Of a stretch of 64,000 nucleotides of DNA, positions 1 to 12,319 are shown piece by piece (positions within the stretch are counted from its first letter, which is position 1; the number at the start of each line of letters is the position of its first letter). The notes beneath the pieces were generated by a model, which worked only from the letters and a program-made list of their open reading frames with translations, made no database searches and had not been told where the DNA came from. The stretch comes from Reticulitermes lucifugus (taxonomy: Eukaryota > Arthropoda > Insecta > Blattodea > Rhinotermitidae), in assembly GCA_026260175.1 (NCBI GenBank), contig JAKCWW010001207.1, positions 4,060-68,059 on the forward strand, written 5' to 3'. A program made the position numbers and the translations under genes.

Positions 1-63
1 CCCGCGACGTTCCGGTTTGTAGCGCAGTGCCTCAACCAACTGCGCCACCGCGTGCCCCCAAAA
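1..63 (-). repeat. tRNA-derived SINE head, cut by window edge
   Basis: Read on the minus strand this begins ggggcacgcggtggcgcag and continues ttggttgaggc, a good RNA polymerase III A box (TGGCGCAGTTGG). The B box would lie beyond position 1. The region after the A box does not form an obvious anticodon arm, so I read it as a tRNA-derived SINE rather than a functional tRNA. Only the 5' part of the element is in the window. Confidence 0.6.
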
Positions 64-1732
64 CTTTACTTACTTCTGTCTAATACCAAGGTAAAGAATG
101 AGTAGATCTAGACCTCTGCTCCGCCAGTTGCTTTAATGGCTTGCACAAAGACAAAGTTTGAAATAATTACACAAGATATTTTAATGGGATTAAGTTTAAC
201 ATGCTATGCATTCATTTCATGGTGAATTCATAACATATTTCTTCATTTCCTGGTTGGTTGTCATCTGCTATAGGGCAACACTGAACATGAATTTGATTCC
301 TTACTTGTTCACACACTGAGCACGGTCTCGTAAATTTTTGAACACGACCAGCTCAAAGTACTTCTTGTATGTACAACTCCCCCAGTCTTTATTAAAATTT
401 CGGTAAAAATCCAGCAAGTCATCTTTGTACCTTCAACATAGACCTCGGTGCATTGTACGGGCATTGCATTCTTTATATGCCGATGGCTTTGGCGCATCGT
501 AGAGTCGTGAATGCTTTGAAGGACACTGTAAACGTAAGCCCCTCGGTCCTGGGCAGTGTTTGGAATTTAGGCTCCAGCGTAATTGAATAAGTAACGTTGC
601 CTGCTTACGTTTCAGTGTCATTACGTATCACTTTATAAAATAAGCCTCAGTAAAGTATAAATAAGGGTAGAGCGTCCATAAGAAAATAAACTTTTAAAAT
701 AATTTCTTCGATGGACAAGACCGTTTAGAAACTCGATCTTCAAAGCCTTTAACTTCCCTACACTTTTTAAGCACTTAGATGTTATTAGAAGGAGAGGTGG
801 AACTTAGAAGCTTCCTTTGTCATCTGAAACTGGCAGGCAAACTTGGCCACCACTTGGCCGCTGTGCAAACTTGCTGCTTCCGATGTTGAATCCTGAAGTG
901 GGATGATTTCACTTCAAAGTGTTTGTTGAACGTGACAACTTACTCCGTTTAAGGGGAATTGAACATCTTTCATAGGATGTCTTCTAGGTTTATAGATGTT
1001 TTCTCCGTGTCCTCAAGTTCGAATCGTGAAGCAGTGATAGATACTACAAGACTTCTGTTGGACAGGCCCATTATGGTCGTGTCCATAGCATTGTGGGACG
1101 AGTGTAATGCATCCGATGTGCAAACACCACGCTCATATTGACGTGATGTGAGCCCCGTAATGAGACAGCTGCAGGACCGTGTAATCAATAGTTAGCAAGC
1201 CTCCGTACGTGCATACACACATTCATAAGCTTTGTTCAAACAAAATGATAGGTAGGTAGACTTAAGGCGGTTTATCCTATGTTAACTTAAATCAATTGGA
1301 ACTTATCACTTTATCAAGGTACATTTTATTGAATGAAAGTGGACAATAAATGGCTCTGTTGGTGAATGCTAGGTGAACTACCTTTAGGTTAAAAAAGAGG
1401 AATTTCTTACGCTGCTTTATTAAATGACATGTCAGGCCACGAACTGTTGCCGCCTACGCAGGTACACAAACACGATTAGCGCAGCGGTACTGAGCCCGAT
1501 TGACGTTCCTTTGTACGCTGCTTCAGTTCGGGACAGCAATAGGTTACATTGATTGAATTTTTCTTAACTATCCACTGTCGTTTCAAGTAAATTATAATCT
1601 TTCATTCTTTAGTCTGTCTTACGTCAGGTCCATACCCATAAAGTATTTCACGCTTTATTTTTTAGCGCCCCTTTCTCTTTCTTTAGTAATAATCGTAACA
1701 CATACTATTCGTCGCCTTCTTGTCCTGATATA
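64..1732. other. Unassigned non-coding stretch
   Basis: Only short, unrelated open frames with no recognisable motif occur here. No RNA gene, repeat arm or splice-flanked coding block could be supported. Confidence 0.5.
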
Positions 1733-2130
1733 TCTTGAAGTTTTTTAAGCGCGTTCGCAAAATTGCGAAACACGTCTATTGGCTTCGTCATGTCTGTCCG
1801 TCGTTCGGCATGGAACAACTCGGCTCTCAACGGAGGATTTTCATGAAATTTGAAAAATGAAGTTTTTTCGAAAATATGTCTAGAAAATTCAAGTTTCATT
1901 AAACTCTGACAAGAATAAAGGGTACTTTACATGACCCATGTACGTTTATGATAATATCACGCTCAGTTCTTCTTAGAATAAGAAATGTTTTAGACACAAG
2001 TTGTTGAGAAAATCAAAACACATTTTATGTTCGGTAACTTTTTTCGAAAATATTTCCGTTTATGAGACAATGTGTAAAAATATGGTAGAGCCGGAAAAGC
2101 CACAGATGACAGTATAACAGGACGTATGTC
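1733..2130 (+). repeat. ~400-bp dispersed repeat, copy 1
   Basis: The block gcgttcgcaaaattgcgaaa ... ttggcttcgtcatgtctgtc ... ttttcatgaaatttga ... tctagaaaattcaagtttca ... tttatgagacaatgtg recurs in inverted form at 33905-34320 and partly at 55481-55690 and 57818-58005. The reverse frame reads as a pseudo-peptide containing TDMTKPI and RNFAN. The same peptide recurs in the 55.5-kb copy, so it is a by-product of the repeat and not a gene. The family is unnamed by me. The length and the absence of terminal inverted repeats suggest a non-autonomous element. Confidence 0.75.
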
Positions 2131-2844
2131 CTTTGCATGCTGGATAACTAAGGCAAGAATATAGACACACGCTCACGTAATAATTTCTGCTTTTCCACGG
2201 CAACAATTGTTACGAAAACGTGCCCAGTGTTACGTTACACGTACACTGCCTGTCTTGTTAAATAATCGAATAGATGTACAAACACCACGTGGTATTATCA
2301 CTGCAGGAGCCTTGTGTCGTGGACATAATTAACCCTTTAAACCCCAAGGGTTTCTTTACACGCTACCAGTTTTAACGTGTAAAATCCCACATTCTGCTTA
2401 CAGTGCATTTACCGGTATATGTTTTGTATAGATCTGATACCAAACAGCGCTTATGTCCTTCTACGGCACTAAATGATTGGTGTTTAAAACAGAGAGGCCG
2501 CGTGTTTACTGCGCGGTACGAACTGGATCTTTAAAATTGTCGTATTTAAAGGGTTAAAAATGGATAAAAGAAGGAATCGCACATCAGTGTATGACTGAAC
2601 AAACAAGGACACCCCAGAACTTTTTTTGTTCAGAATAAAATGTTGTAAAGTAAGTTGATGTTGAGGAAAACTTGCAAGTAGCGATTAGCATTGAAATTCC
2701 AAAGCACATTGCAGTATGTAAAACCGTCCGAGTCTTCTGTTATACATACAGACTACTGATAGTCTTCCTCTGTGGATATAGTATTATTTGGAGGAAGCCA
2801 AATGCACATGCGACACACAAGGTCGGCACAGCAGTGACAGTGAA
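2131..2844. other. Unassigned non-coding stretch
   Basis: AT-rich sequence without a recognised repeat or coding block. Confidence 0.4.
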
Positions 2845-3005
2845 GATTATTGTCTTCTGTAATGTGACGCCGTGTTGTCTTGTGCGTGAGCACCGGCATT
2901 GGGTTTGTTACCTCAATCTTTAAGTTAGAAGAATGAATGTAGAGGCGGCAGGGTCTTGATATCGAAACTACGGCACTTACCGTTGTCTCTACATGGTGTC
3001 TGAAC
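2845..3005. repeat. Decayed arm of the cgaaacgtcgg foldback family
   Basis: The segment tgtcttctgtaatgtgacgc cgtgttgtctt matches the outer arm seen in the copies at 10.8, 13.9 and 21.0 kb (tcttct-ggatgtgacgccgtg). The second half carries cgaaactacgg and accgttgtctct, but the inverted partner arm is poorly preserved. It is a degenerate relative only. Confidence 0.4.
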
Positions 3006-6000
3006 TCAGAAGACAGTGCTAATGAACTGTATACGTGATATTTGGGGGTTCTCACACGAGTTATTATGAACATTTCTGCTTTCCAAGGATGTCAACTGTC
3101 TGGTCTGGGAACTAGCTACCAGAATACATCACATCACATATCAGTAGATCAGAATCTTTAAATGTGCATATTATGTCTTTCTTGTGGCTGTAGATTATAA
3201 AGTTATTTTCCGAATAATATAAATATCCGTAAGCAAAACAATCCCAAGTATTTATATTGAATAAAAATGTTGGGTCTTCATTCCATTCGCAGTTCCTTTA
3301 GTCTTATTATACATGGGCTCCTGGAGAGACATGAAATGAGTTTTAGCTCGTGAAACTGTGAAATCGGATATCGTCTTAGACTTACTGTGCTGTGGAGCGG
3401 GCGTTCCGAACTTTCATAATATTATTCCAAAAGGTTTTAGAATTACCGTCGTGGAAAATCCTTTACCCCTCTCACGCGTCCCATTCCCCCCACCCCCAAC
3501 ACACACACACACAATCATACGTAGTGCACATCTGGAGCATTCCGCATAAAGAACAGACAAGATGAGAGCTTATACTTAGCGAATTCCGGAGGCAGAAATT
3601 AGTTTTTATTATATTCTTAAGTAGCATTTATTTGTATCCGGTAGTGTATTGTATCCGGAAATGTATTTTGTGATTTCAGTTGTTCTTCCTATGAACGTTA
3701 GAATGTGCATTTCACAATTTTTACGTTACAAATAAGTTGTGCGGTCTTACTTAATAGAAAAATGAACTACTTGCTTTCATAATAACCAATGTTTGTAGAA
3801 ATGTCACTAATAACTAATAACAGTGTGTCAACTGTTACGCGTGTAAAAAATGTGACTGATCAGGGCGCTTTATAAAGAAGCCAATTTGTCCGTAATCCTG
3901 CAAACAGCAAATGGACTTAATTTATGAACGACTATTTTAATATTTCTTACTTAACTACATATTTCAAAATAAGAGAAAACAATATATCTTGACTTCAAAC
4001 AATTATGTGCATCCTTCTTTTTACACGTTTTGACATAAGAGCTTTCTTTTGTACGCCTCGTCTAGTTATGGTAAAAAAAACTATGTACAATAATTTGCAA
4101 ACGCACACAACAGCTGGCATGTCATTTGTGTATTAATTACATCATCTAACCATATAACAAAGAATTTATTTCAGTTACGGAAGAAGTGATACATACTACA
4201 GTTCTTAGAATGGCAGTAATTACACGTTTTTATGGCGCAGCTTCTTTATTTCTCTTGATATTGTCTCTCAAGGAAGTCATCAATTCGTCATCAAGTTGAT
4301 GATGCCGAGTTTATTATTTATAAATTAAAACATTAAACTGGAAGACGCTTTAAATAAGATATCGACAAAATAGGCCCAGAAAATCTCAGTTTGCTGGAGC
4401 CACATGGGCAAATAAGAAACTTTTCGGGCATGCTCAAGGTGAGTTCATTACAAGACATGTAATTACGCCTAAACCGGAATCGAACATATTTCACACCACG
4501 AAAATCGAGGCACTAAGAATATTCTAATTACAATTACAAACTGAACTTTCGGTGCGTAAAGAAACCAACGGTAAATCCTCAGACGTAGTATTGTGCAAAG
4601 GAAGTGTATTAAGGGGGACACAATCAATAAAATGGTTCGCCTTTTAAAATTATTCGACAGCCTTGGCTTATTCACCTGTCACAGGAAGTATATAATAAGT
4701 TATGTATAAAACCTCTTGCATAAGTAGGTTTCCCAGCTTCTTCACAAAGAACCTTGCTGTATTTTTAATATTTGGGAGTTGTTTGTTTGTAACAACTGAA
4801 AGTGTCGCTTTTAAGCACGTATCATACCATATTCAACTCTTGGTATGAAGAGATGCATTTAAACGCATGCGACTGATGTCTAAACGTGAGCCGACCGTGG
4901 GCCTATCCACAGTTTGAATGCAGCATAAGGTTCTATAAGAGAATTTCTTCCTTCGAATGCAGGTAGAAAATGTTTGTGTGTCCTTCCACGTGTCTGTTCC
5001 ATCACTCAGCTATAGGAACGAATGTTTACGCATTAGCTGACACATTTCTGCTTCTGGGGACCTTATTTGTTTGTTTCTTTCCATCTTTATTTCCCCTTTC
5101 TGCCATATAAAGATTGTGTGTTTCATGTATCTAAAGTTTTATTCGTTCCCATACGCAATGTGAAGTGGTCGTCGTGTTCATACTACATGGAATACCTCTC
5201 ATAAAATAAGGAGAATATACAGAAGTATTGCAGCGATGCTGGAGAAACTGCCGATATTAGATCATTTTCCAAACGTCAGGCAATAAATATGGGCTTGGCA
5301 ACGAGAGTTTCCATCAGGAAATAAAAAGAAACAAGTTTAAGAAATAGAAGAAGTTTGGTTCCTGCATTTCGCCCGAATGAGTTTGTTTCTTTCGCCCGAG
5401 TTCTCCTCCTCTACGAGGTCTAACCAGGGTCTCGTGCTGTGGTGTAGTATTTATGTATCGTACAGGCTTTCACCATATATCGCTACCGCAGTGTTTTGAC
5501 AGATGTGTATCTGACCCCTTGTGAAACTTGCCTGCAATTTATTATAACTGCGAACCGCGTAGAAATGTCTGGTCGTCCGCTTGCCTCTGGGAACGCTTCC
5601 GTAACAAACGTGTTCCCGTCTACGTACATAGCGGTCACCACCGCACGTGCATTGACGCTTAGTGTGCGAAATTTCTTTGGCAGAACTTTTTATACAGGAA
5701 AAATATAAAGAGAAAGAGATTTATGTAATTTGCTTCATTTGTTGGCTCTTGGTTTATATATCGAAGCTCCTCAACTGTATCGTCGAAATATAGAATAGTT
5801 GTGAACTGGAATACGTGTGGAAGGAAGCAGAGGAGGCCCAGCATTTGCGTGCAGGAAATGAGGGTAACTAAAATAGGTACCGAAGATAGTATTTCCTATT
5901 TTCTTTAACATTTAATTTACGAAAAACTCGACCCAGACCTGGGTACTTTCCCTAGATCAGTATAAAATTCATGCAAAGAGTTCACATTGCAAATTTCCTC

Positions 6001-6114
6001 CTCTGCTGTTTCATGCAGACTATAGAAAAAAAATTTCGAAACTTGCTTATGTAAATACAGTAAAAAAAGATGCAAGACGAGGTTTTCACAGGGTTGTTGA
6101 TGAATATTAATTCC
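3006..6114. other. Unassigned non-coding stretch
   Basis: No family recognised. It contains a short CA run near 3500-3513 and short open frames without homologous motifs. Confidence 0.45.
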
Positions 6115-6292
6115 TCTGTGATTTTACGCCTTGTCGACTGGTGTTACGGACGTTTCGGAGTATCTTACTGATTGTACTTTCAGAAGGAGTCCAAGAAAGC
6201 TTTGACTACTTGACCTTGTAAATGAGACACTAATCTCCTCCAAATTTTGGTATTTGCCAGTCGGCACGGCGTAACATCTTAGAAGACTTGAA
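6115..6292. repeat. Foldback element E (cgaaacgtcgg family)
   Basis: The left arm (6117-6160, ttttacgccttgtcgactgg then ttacggacgtttcggag) is matched in reverse complement by the right arm (6235-6290, gatgttacgccgtgccgact, then ggcaaatacc). Both arms carry the copy-specific tag GACTGG. The outer ends are uncertain and I could not find a target duplication. The central ~75 bp is not palindromic. Confidence 0.6.
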
Positions 6293-8520
6293 CCTTCGAA
6301 TAAGAATGATTTCTGTTTCCCTGTAGTACGTTATGCAGTATGAGAATACGACTGTGCGGAAATGGGCTAATGTCTGTGCTAAGTACAGTAGGTTAATGTT
6401 TTGAATTATTGTCATCTGTTGCTTTTATTGATATCAGATATAGAGTTTATGTATCCCGCAAAAAGGTGTCAAGACAACCGTATACGAGTATGTTAGGAAT
6501 AGGGAGGAGGAAGGACTTAAGATGTATTAGTAGTTCTATCCCTGCACATGTTAAGAAAAATTGGCAATAATAAGACATTTTGTGGATATCCCATCCTGTG
6601 GATGACATTAGAAAGTCCATTCGGAATAATGACCAAGCTCGTTACGGCTATATTAAGCCTTCTGTTTGTGTAAACTAAAGCTGGCATCAGAATTTGACAT
6701 GTGTTAGAAATTTTCGCTAAACACTACCATTTTATAACAGCGTCGCATGAAAACAGCAAGAAATTATAGCGACTTCTACAGTAAAATGCGCATTTTACAG
6801 GCCATTTGATTATAGAAGGATTATCATGAGTTCGTAGACGGCCGAAATTCTTAATTGTTTTCTATGTGATTATGTTAATGTAAATGTGTGTGGAATTTCG
6901 TAGATTTTTTTTCCCACATGTTACCAGATGTAGTAAAACTGAAGAAAAAGGAATAATATTCAACTTAACCATGATTTAATGATAATGAATCTGAGAGCGT
7001 TCATATCAGCTTCATTAGTTCTGTAATTTAGTGTAACGTTCCTCTCCTTTTCCCTAAGCGTTACGAAAACGTAATTCACACGGCCTTGAAATTGCGGGGT
7101 CGTATGTATATTGTTCGATACAAAAATCTAATTTCAAAGTATTGAAGACTTATCAGTGAAATAAGTACATAAAGTTAGGTTTTCAATGTCACATTGACGA
7201 TGTCAGACGCCAAACCTGCCTGTTTTAATTATGGAGCTTATAATACCAATTATGCTGTTGTACAGACCTCGACTTCTGCAAATCTTGCTGTGTTAATGAC
7301 ATATCAGGTATACAGATTCATAGTAAAGTATATAAAATTCAGCTTATCACGCTGCGCTAGCGTGCTGGACTCATGGGCAGTTGGCCATACACTCGAAATG
7401 CAAATTCGAATTCTTAATACTTGAAACTTTGAACTACGAGTATGTTAGACGCTACATCAACTGTCGCCGTCGCCTCACATATTTCTTTGTCCGCCATATT
7501 GTTATTGAGTGATGTAATAAATTACAAATATGAAGTAGGAAAGGTGTTCAGTGTCGTAATTGTCACACCAAAGTTTTGGAAAATCGGTAATTCAGAGGTT
7601 AGAACGACCCACGCACACACATACACAGAGTACGGTGATCACATTAGCCTACTTTTTCGCCTAAGGGAGGAATTTTGCTAAAAAATCAGATTGATTTCTT
7701 TGTATAATATTGGGACACAAAGAATATTTCAGAAGTCAAGAAAGGCAGGCAACGTCTGTGTCTTGGAGAGCTGTGTTTAGCATGTCGAGGACCAATTTCG
7801 CAGATGACTTTGACTTATGATAAAGTGTCTTGTCTTTTATTATTGCTTGAAACATTAAGTGACGAATGTCTCAATTTTCTGATGACCCCCCCCCACCCCA
7901 GAAGAAAGTAGAAAGAAAATAGAGGCACTCGATTTGACAGAGATGTAAAAAAATGATTTGGCAACGTGACTTTAGAACTGCGACATATATATAAACGCTA
8001 ATAAATTTACTCTAAGGTCGCGCAGTGCCGGGAAGTTATTTTGTCTCGTCGGTAATCAATCTAGCTTTCTTTCTTCTTCCGTGATTCCCTTTTTACTACC
8101 AAATGTAGAGCTTTTTTCTATCTCTGAAAACGATCGCTCAGTAGGCAACATGGCTGTCAGAAGGAGACAAATGAAATCTACGGACTGGATTATTTAGCCG
8201 TCATTGGAGTTTTCTATGCTCACTTCCCGTTCAATAACGGAACACCTCCCAGCTGCAGAGAATATAGAAATTTCTATCACAATTTCTCTCTGATGTTTTG
8301 GTTCTGTGCGGACGTTTCCAGGCAGTTGTATGGAGTTTTAAACGTGCATACAAATAAGTTGATGGAAATTAAATAATGTCGATAATGTAATTACACTTCC
8401 TACTTCACTGTTGGGCTTTAATAAAGACAGTATTTCAGGTTCCACCACTGTTTTTAAAAGTCTTTCACATCATGACGCTTCCACTTTTTTACGAAAATAT
8501 TTCATTACACACAGTCCTAC
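6293..8520. other. Unassigned non-coding stretch
   Basis: AT-rich sequence with no supported gene or repeat family. A stretch at 7340-7410 (gctgcgctagcgtgctggac) vaguely recalls a tRNA-type head, but too weakly to call. Confidence 0.4.
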
Positions 8521-8690
8521 ATTGCAGTAACGTATGTACACTTACACACATACCTATAGTATACTTATACACACACACCCACACATACACACATACATAC
8601 CCACATGCATAAATACATATACACGTAGAGACATACCTACAGACATAGAGGCATACTAAACACGTGCGCGCGGCGCGCGTGCATACGAGT
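8521..8690. repeat. CA/ACAT-rich imperfect microsatellite
   Basis: An interrupted run of cacacata, acacaccc and acatacata units ends in a short alternating cgcgcggcgcgcg block at 8665-8680. It is simple sequence with no coding content. Confidence 0.85.
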
Positions 8691-8918
8691 CGTACGTGCT
8701 TGTACGTAATTATTTATGTAGAGCCTGTATAGACAGACGATGTTCAGTATGCACTAGAGAACAAGTAGCTCAAAATTACACTTAACTGTTAGGTGCCACT
8801 ACGTATATCAAATAGTGTAAGGATACAATCTGTAGGATATTTTGGGCACTTTGTCAGATCTTTGCACAGTGTTTAAAGTATTTTCTGCTCCAAGCGATAA
8901 CCTCATGCGAATCAACAA

Positions 8919-8952
8919 AAGAATAGGAAATGCGAGAATAGGAAATGCGGGT
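8919..8952. repeat. Short tandem duplication (~15-bp unit)
   Basis: The unit gaataggaaatgcg(a) occurs twice head to tail. Confidence 0.7.
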
Positions 8953-10214
8953 GTAAATTCTGGTGTATTGAGCTTTCTGAACTGTTTAATACAATAAAAT
9001 GCGTAACTCGTGCGAAGGACAGTGCACGTAGTTGTTGAAGGATATGTCCGATACAATTTCTGGCATGAGATAATTTGAGAGAAAGGCTACCTGCACCGTT
9101 CAATAAATCTGATAATCAAATTAATTATGATAATACTTAAGTGTGTCCGGTTTTTTTGCGATGTAGTTTCCAAACTTGTATTTGTGCAGCATATTAAATT
9201 TTAGTTTCTTCCTAATTTTGTAATTCGGTATAGTTTACTAGTATTACGGTTTATTAATATTACGGAATTTCTTAACTATAGTTTAAATTTATATGTTATA
9301 AATCCTTGTTTTACGAGGAGTGAGATTTAAATAATTATACATTCTTTTAAAAGATAGTTAGACCTATTATCGTTAGGGCTCTATTATGCCATATTCTAAG
9401 CACTACTCTTTCGGTATAAAATGTACGTACAGCAGTCCAATGTCTTTATCGTGCCTATCAGTATTACTGAAAATCATTTCCGGCGGTCATATTGGTACTG
9501 ACGTCACATTTGTTAAATGCATTCAGGTGTTGCAGAATTAAGAATTTTAAGGGGAATCTGTAGTTCCAATATGCAAATATTTGGAAGGCACACTACCAAA
9601 TTAAAATTAAGTCTGTATTCACGAGTAAATTAAAAGTATGTTAAATTCACAGTCTGCTACTGTCAGTTTCAGAATTGTTTATGTCTAAGAGCAAAGATGA
9701 AAATTTGAAGGATGCCATAGTTAATATTACAATTTATAATAATTATAATTATTCATAATAATTATAATTTTGAAACTTTCAGGGCCTACACGAGAATATT
9801 TTCTTTGTAATTACACTGTTAAATATAATTTTAACGATCTTTAATTGCATATTTATTTCACTCCCCATTCTTTGCTGAACGCTCGGTTTATTTTCAAGCG
9901 TAAATCACCAATGATAACTTTTTATTTTTTGAACGTGCCTGAATATTTTATTTTTCTCAAGCAAAGTTGTTTTACAAAATGTTGTTCCATGTTTGCACCC
10001 ATAAAGTACACTGTACTTAAGAGGATTCCACGAAAAATCAGACTCAGTAACAAACGTTCCATTGATTGTAAGATTCTGAATATCGCTTATGCAAATTTTC
10101 ATAACCGTTCTTTTTTACTCTCAGCTAAATGCTGGTGGAATAGTTACGTCATGGGGGAGATAGTTAGGACAGTTTGACACGAATGGCAGTGGTGGTAAAT
10201 GGTTACGAATTTCT
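8953..10214. other. Unassigned AT-rich stretch
   Basis: No gene recognised. An AT palindrome (aataattataattatt and its neighbour) lies at about 9735-9770. The open frames at 9845-10177 have no recognisable domain. Confidence 0.45.
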
Positions 10215-10405
10215 GGTTTATAGGCGTGAAAGGAAGAAACCAACTGGAAGGCCTAAATTTATGTGAAAAGTCAGAAAGATCTTGTAGAGGTAGGTTGTGA
10301 GAGTGTGAACTGGATTAATTTGACTTAAGACTAGGGACAAGAGGAGAGCTCTTGTAGAAGCTTAAATGAAGCTTCTAAGTGATTTTCTTGATCAGCTGAG
10401 TGCCA
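10215..10405 (+). mobile_element. LINE 3'-end fragment
   Basis: Two islands in the + strand recall the last residues of LINE reverse-transcriptase ORFs. RRERKKPTGRPKFM (from 10222) resembles the common 'RKRGRPRKRW' linker. RDKRRALVEA (from 10334) resembles the terminal 'QDREKWRALVEA'. Stops and frame changes lie between and after them, so this is a dead remnant. It is not part of the host gene. Confidence 0.6.
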
Positions 10406-10481
10406 TACAATAGAATATAATATAATAGAATAGAATACACAGTGGGTCGAGCTATTTTCGGTCCCGATGAACGTTGGCCTT

Positions 10482-10720
10482 TCACAGGCCATATGTGCCC
10501 CTTAAACTGAAAACCGAGTCATGGGAGCCCTTTAATAAAGTTCCAGATTGCCCCCAGACTTGGATTTCTGACATCCTCAGGGTCCAAGAAAAAGTAACCC
10601 AGATAGGTATGTCTGAGTGTCGCAAAGCTTCACACTCACACAAAACATGAACTGAGTTCTCCTCCTCTGCCTCTGACAAGGGACTGTCAATCAGCCCCAT
10701 TGTGTAGAGATGAGTGCCTT
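10482..10720 (-). mobile_element. LINE C-terminal fragment with zinc-knuckle motif
   Basis: The minus-strand frame contains EEENSVHVLCECEAL, the Cys/His 'ETseHiLceC' motif found near the C terminus of many non-LTR retrotransposon polyproteins. It is followed by HSDIPIWVTFSW and a decayed tail corresponding to 'R..yLG..f..pe'. The same ~230-bp segment recurs at 16150-16385 (shared gcccccagacttg, ttctgacatcctcagggt, acccagata, cacacaaaacatgaactga), so this is a dispersed repeat. Truncated at both ends. Confidence 0.75.
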
Positions 10721-10766
10721 AGATTTGGATTTCTGACAGTTGTGACTGTGGAGATAACCGCCTTTT

Positions 10767-10943
10767 GTGATGTGACTTCGTGAAGTCTGGTACACTTTTA
10801 CGCACGCTTTACTTGAGATTTCTCTTTGTGATTACGGAGGGAGTAGCTTCTTCTGGAACGTAGGTATTCTACCACGCTGATGGAGGCAGCACGTTCCTCT
10901 GAAACGTCGGTGTACATTACCAGACTACACGGTGATAATTTCC
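10767..10943. repeat. Foldback element F (cgaaacgtcgg family)
   Basis: Left arm gtgatgtgacttcgtgaagt ctggtacac (10767-10795) pairs with right arm gtgtacattaccagactaca cggtgata (10910-10937). Both arms carry the tag GTCTGG. The right half contains ctgatgg ... ctctgaaacgtcgg, a degenerate hammerhead-like order. The left inner part is diverged. Confidence 0.55.
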
Positions 10944-10949
10944 ACAAGC

Positions 10950-12035
10950 CAGCTGTCATCGATTGCGTTAGTTTCTGAAGAGTGACTCTGCCGCCTGTAT
11001 TATAGATTAGGTCAATAATTAACGTCGGCAAGGTGTTGAATTTCGATTACAGCATTCGCAGATATCCTCTCTGAAAGTCTAGATTTCTGCTTTAGATTCT
11101 TCGATTTCTTGGGCGTGGATTGTGCTGAAGACCCAAATATAATCATCCGATGACCCATTTTATTCCGAATATCCGATTTTGTTAACATTCTTATTAAAAT
11201 AACTTGGAAAATTTCTGCATACTCAAAATGAACGAACTATTCTATACAAAAATGCCAGATATTGCCGACACGTGCAAACTCATCAGTGATGCCTGCTGCT
11301 GCACAGTGGTTTATCTGTCCTCTTCAAATACACACTGGATACGAAATAATGCCTTGATACTCTCGTACTATCGATACAAATGAACGAATCTAAATTCCAA
11401 TTTTACAGCTATTATACTCTTTATTAACTCATATCAACTACTTATAATAACTGTGAAATTGGAATTTACGTTTATAAATTTGTATCAAATGAACACGGCG
11501 GAATTTATCAAACAAATATAAAGGCACCCTGTACAACTGACCTGCTCTTCACACACTGGTCGTGGAGCAGTGGAGTACTTGCAAAATTAGTCTTTTAGTT
11601 AGACACACCCTCGCTGCTTCACTGCACACCTGAAGGTTTTAATTAAACAGTCTTCCCCAAATCCGTACTTAATGATCCTTATTTTCTCTGTGTCCTTTAT
11701 AAGCTAATGAATTACGCACAGAAGTCCTGCTTTGATATCTTGTGACACGGTGCTCCTACAAGAACACTTTCAATTTAACTTGCCAGTTATACCAGTAGTG
11801 ACCATCCTATCAGTTCGATTATTTGTAACCTTTTTAGATTAAAGTAATTTTAACACATCATGAGTCGAATTCTTTACTATAAGAAATTAAAATGATTTCT
11901 TTATAATTCAACTACTAGGACCGCCGCAGAAATTAAACTTCTGCAATTAAAAATCTTATTCAATCAGTATTTTAAGCGCCTTTGCAAAGTTTCAAAAAAC
12001 TATGTAAGTTTTTATTACCAACCACTGCAAAACAA
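10950..12035. other. Unassigned non-coding stretch
   Basis: No gene or repeat family recognised. Confidence 0.4.
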
Positions 12036-12045
12036 TTCTTTTTAG

Positions 12046-12086
12046 TCCTACATGTTTCAGCTACTCATCGTAGCCTTCATCAGGGA
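12046..12086 (-). ncRNA. Hammerhead-like motif (minus strand)
   Basis: On the minus strand the order is CTGATGA (12083-12077), a stem II hairpin GCTAC/GTAGC (5 bp, loop gatga), GAAAC (12058-12054), a two-base loop, GTA as the NUH site, then GGA that can pair with TCC just before CTGATGA (3-bp stem I). All invariant core positions of a type I hammerhead are present, with a minimal stem III. Catalytic activity is inference. It faces away from a second copy at 12273-12313. Confidence 0.55.
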
Positions 12087-12121
12087 GTCAATTTTCACAG
12101 ACGTGCGCACCGTATAATAAG

Positions 12122-12160
12122 TATAATAATAACAATAATAATAATAATAATAATAATAAT
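12122..12160. repeat. (AAT)n microsatellite
   Basis: About 12 near-perfect ATA/AAT units between the two inverted hammerhead-like motifs. Confidence 0.9.
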
Positions 12161-12173
12161 GGTAATATGTACG

Positions 12174-12227
12174 TTATAAGGTTCCACAGTCTGTAGTAGC
12201 CTTACTACAGACTGTGGAACCTTATAA
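12174..12227. repeat. Perfect 25-bp-arm palindrome
   Basis: Arm 12174-12198 (ttataaggttccacagtctg then tagta) is exactly reverse-complemented at 12203-12227, with a 4-base spacer gcct. Arms with no mismatches in a region this decayed suggest a recent origin or active homogenisation. It lies between two oppositely oriented hammerhead-like motifs, so it may be the centre of a larger foldback element. Confidence 0.9.
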
Positions 12228-12272
12228 ATAATAGCTTATCACTGGAAATTAGTCTCAAACCTGGCATATTGT

Positions 12273-12313
12273 GCTCGTGAAGATGGTACGCTTGTACCGA
12301 AACATGTCGGAGC
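12273..12313 (+). ncRNA. Hammerhead-like motif, one core base changed
   Basis: The order is gTGAAGA (C3 of the core replaced by g), stem II GGTAC/GTACC (12285-12289 / 12294-12298, perfect 5 bp), GAAAC, at, GTC, then ggagc that can pair with gctc at 12273-12276. The changed C3 predicts loss of cleavage. It is the inverted partner of 12046-12086. Confidence 0.5.
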
Positions 12314-12319
12314 TACGTG

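Noticed and set aside
1705-1899. 64-codon minus frame with TDMTKPI and RNFAN
   Set aside because: The same peptide recurs in the 55.5-kb repeat copy, so it is repeat-borne and not a gene.
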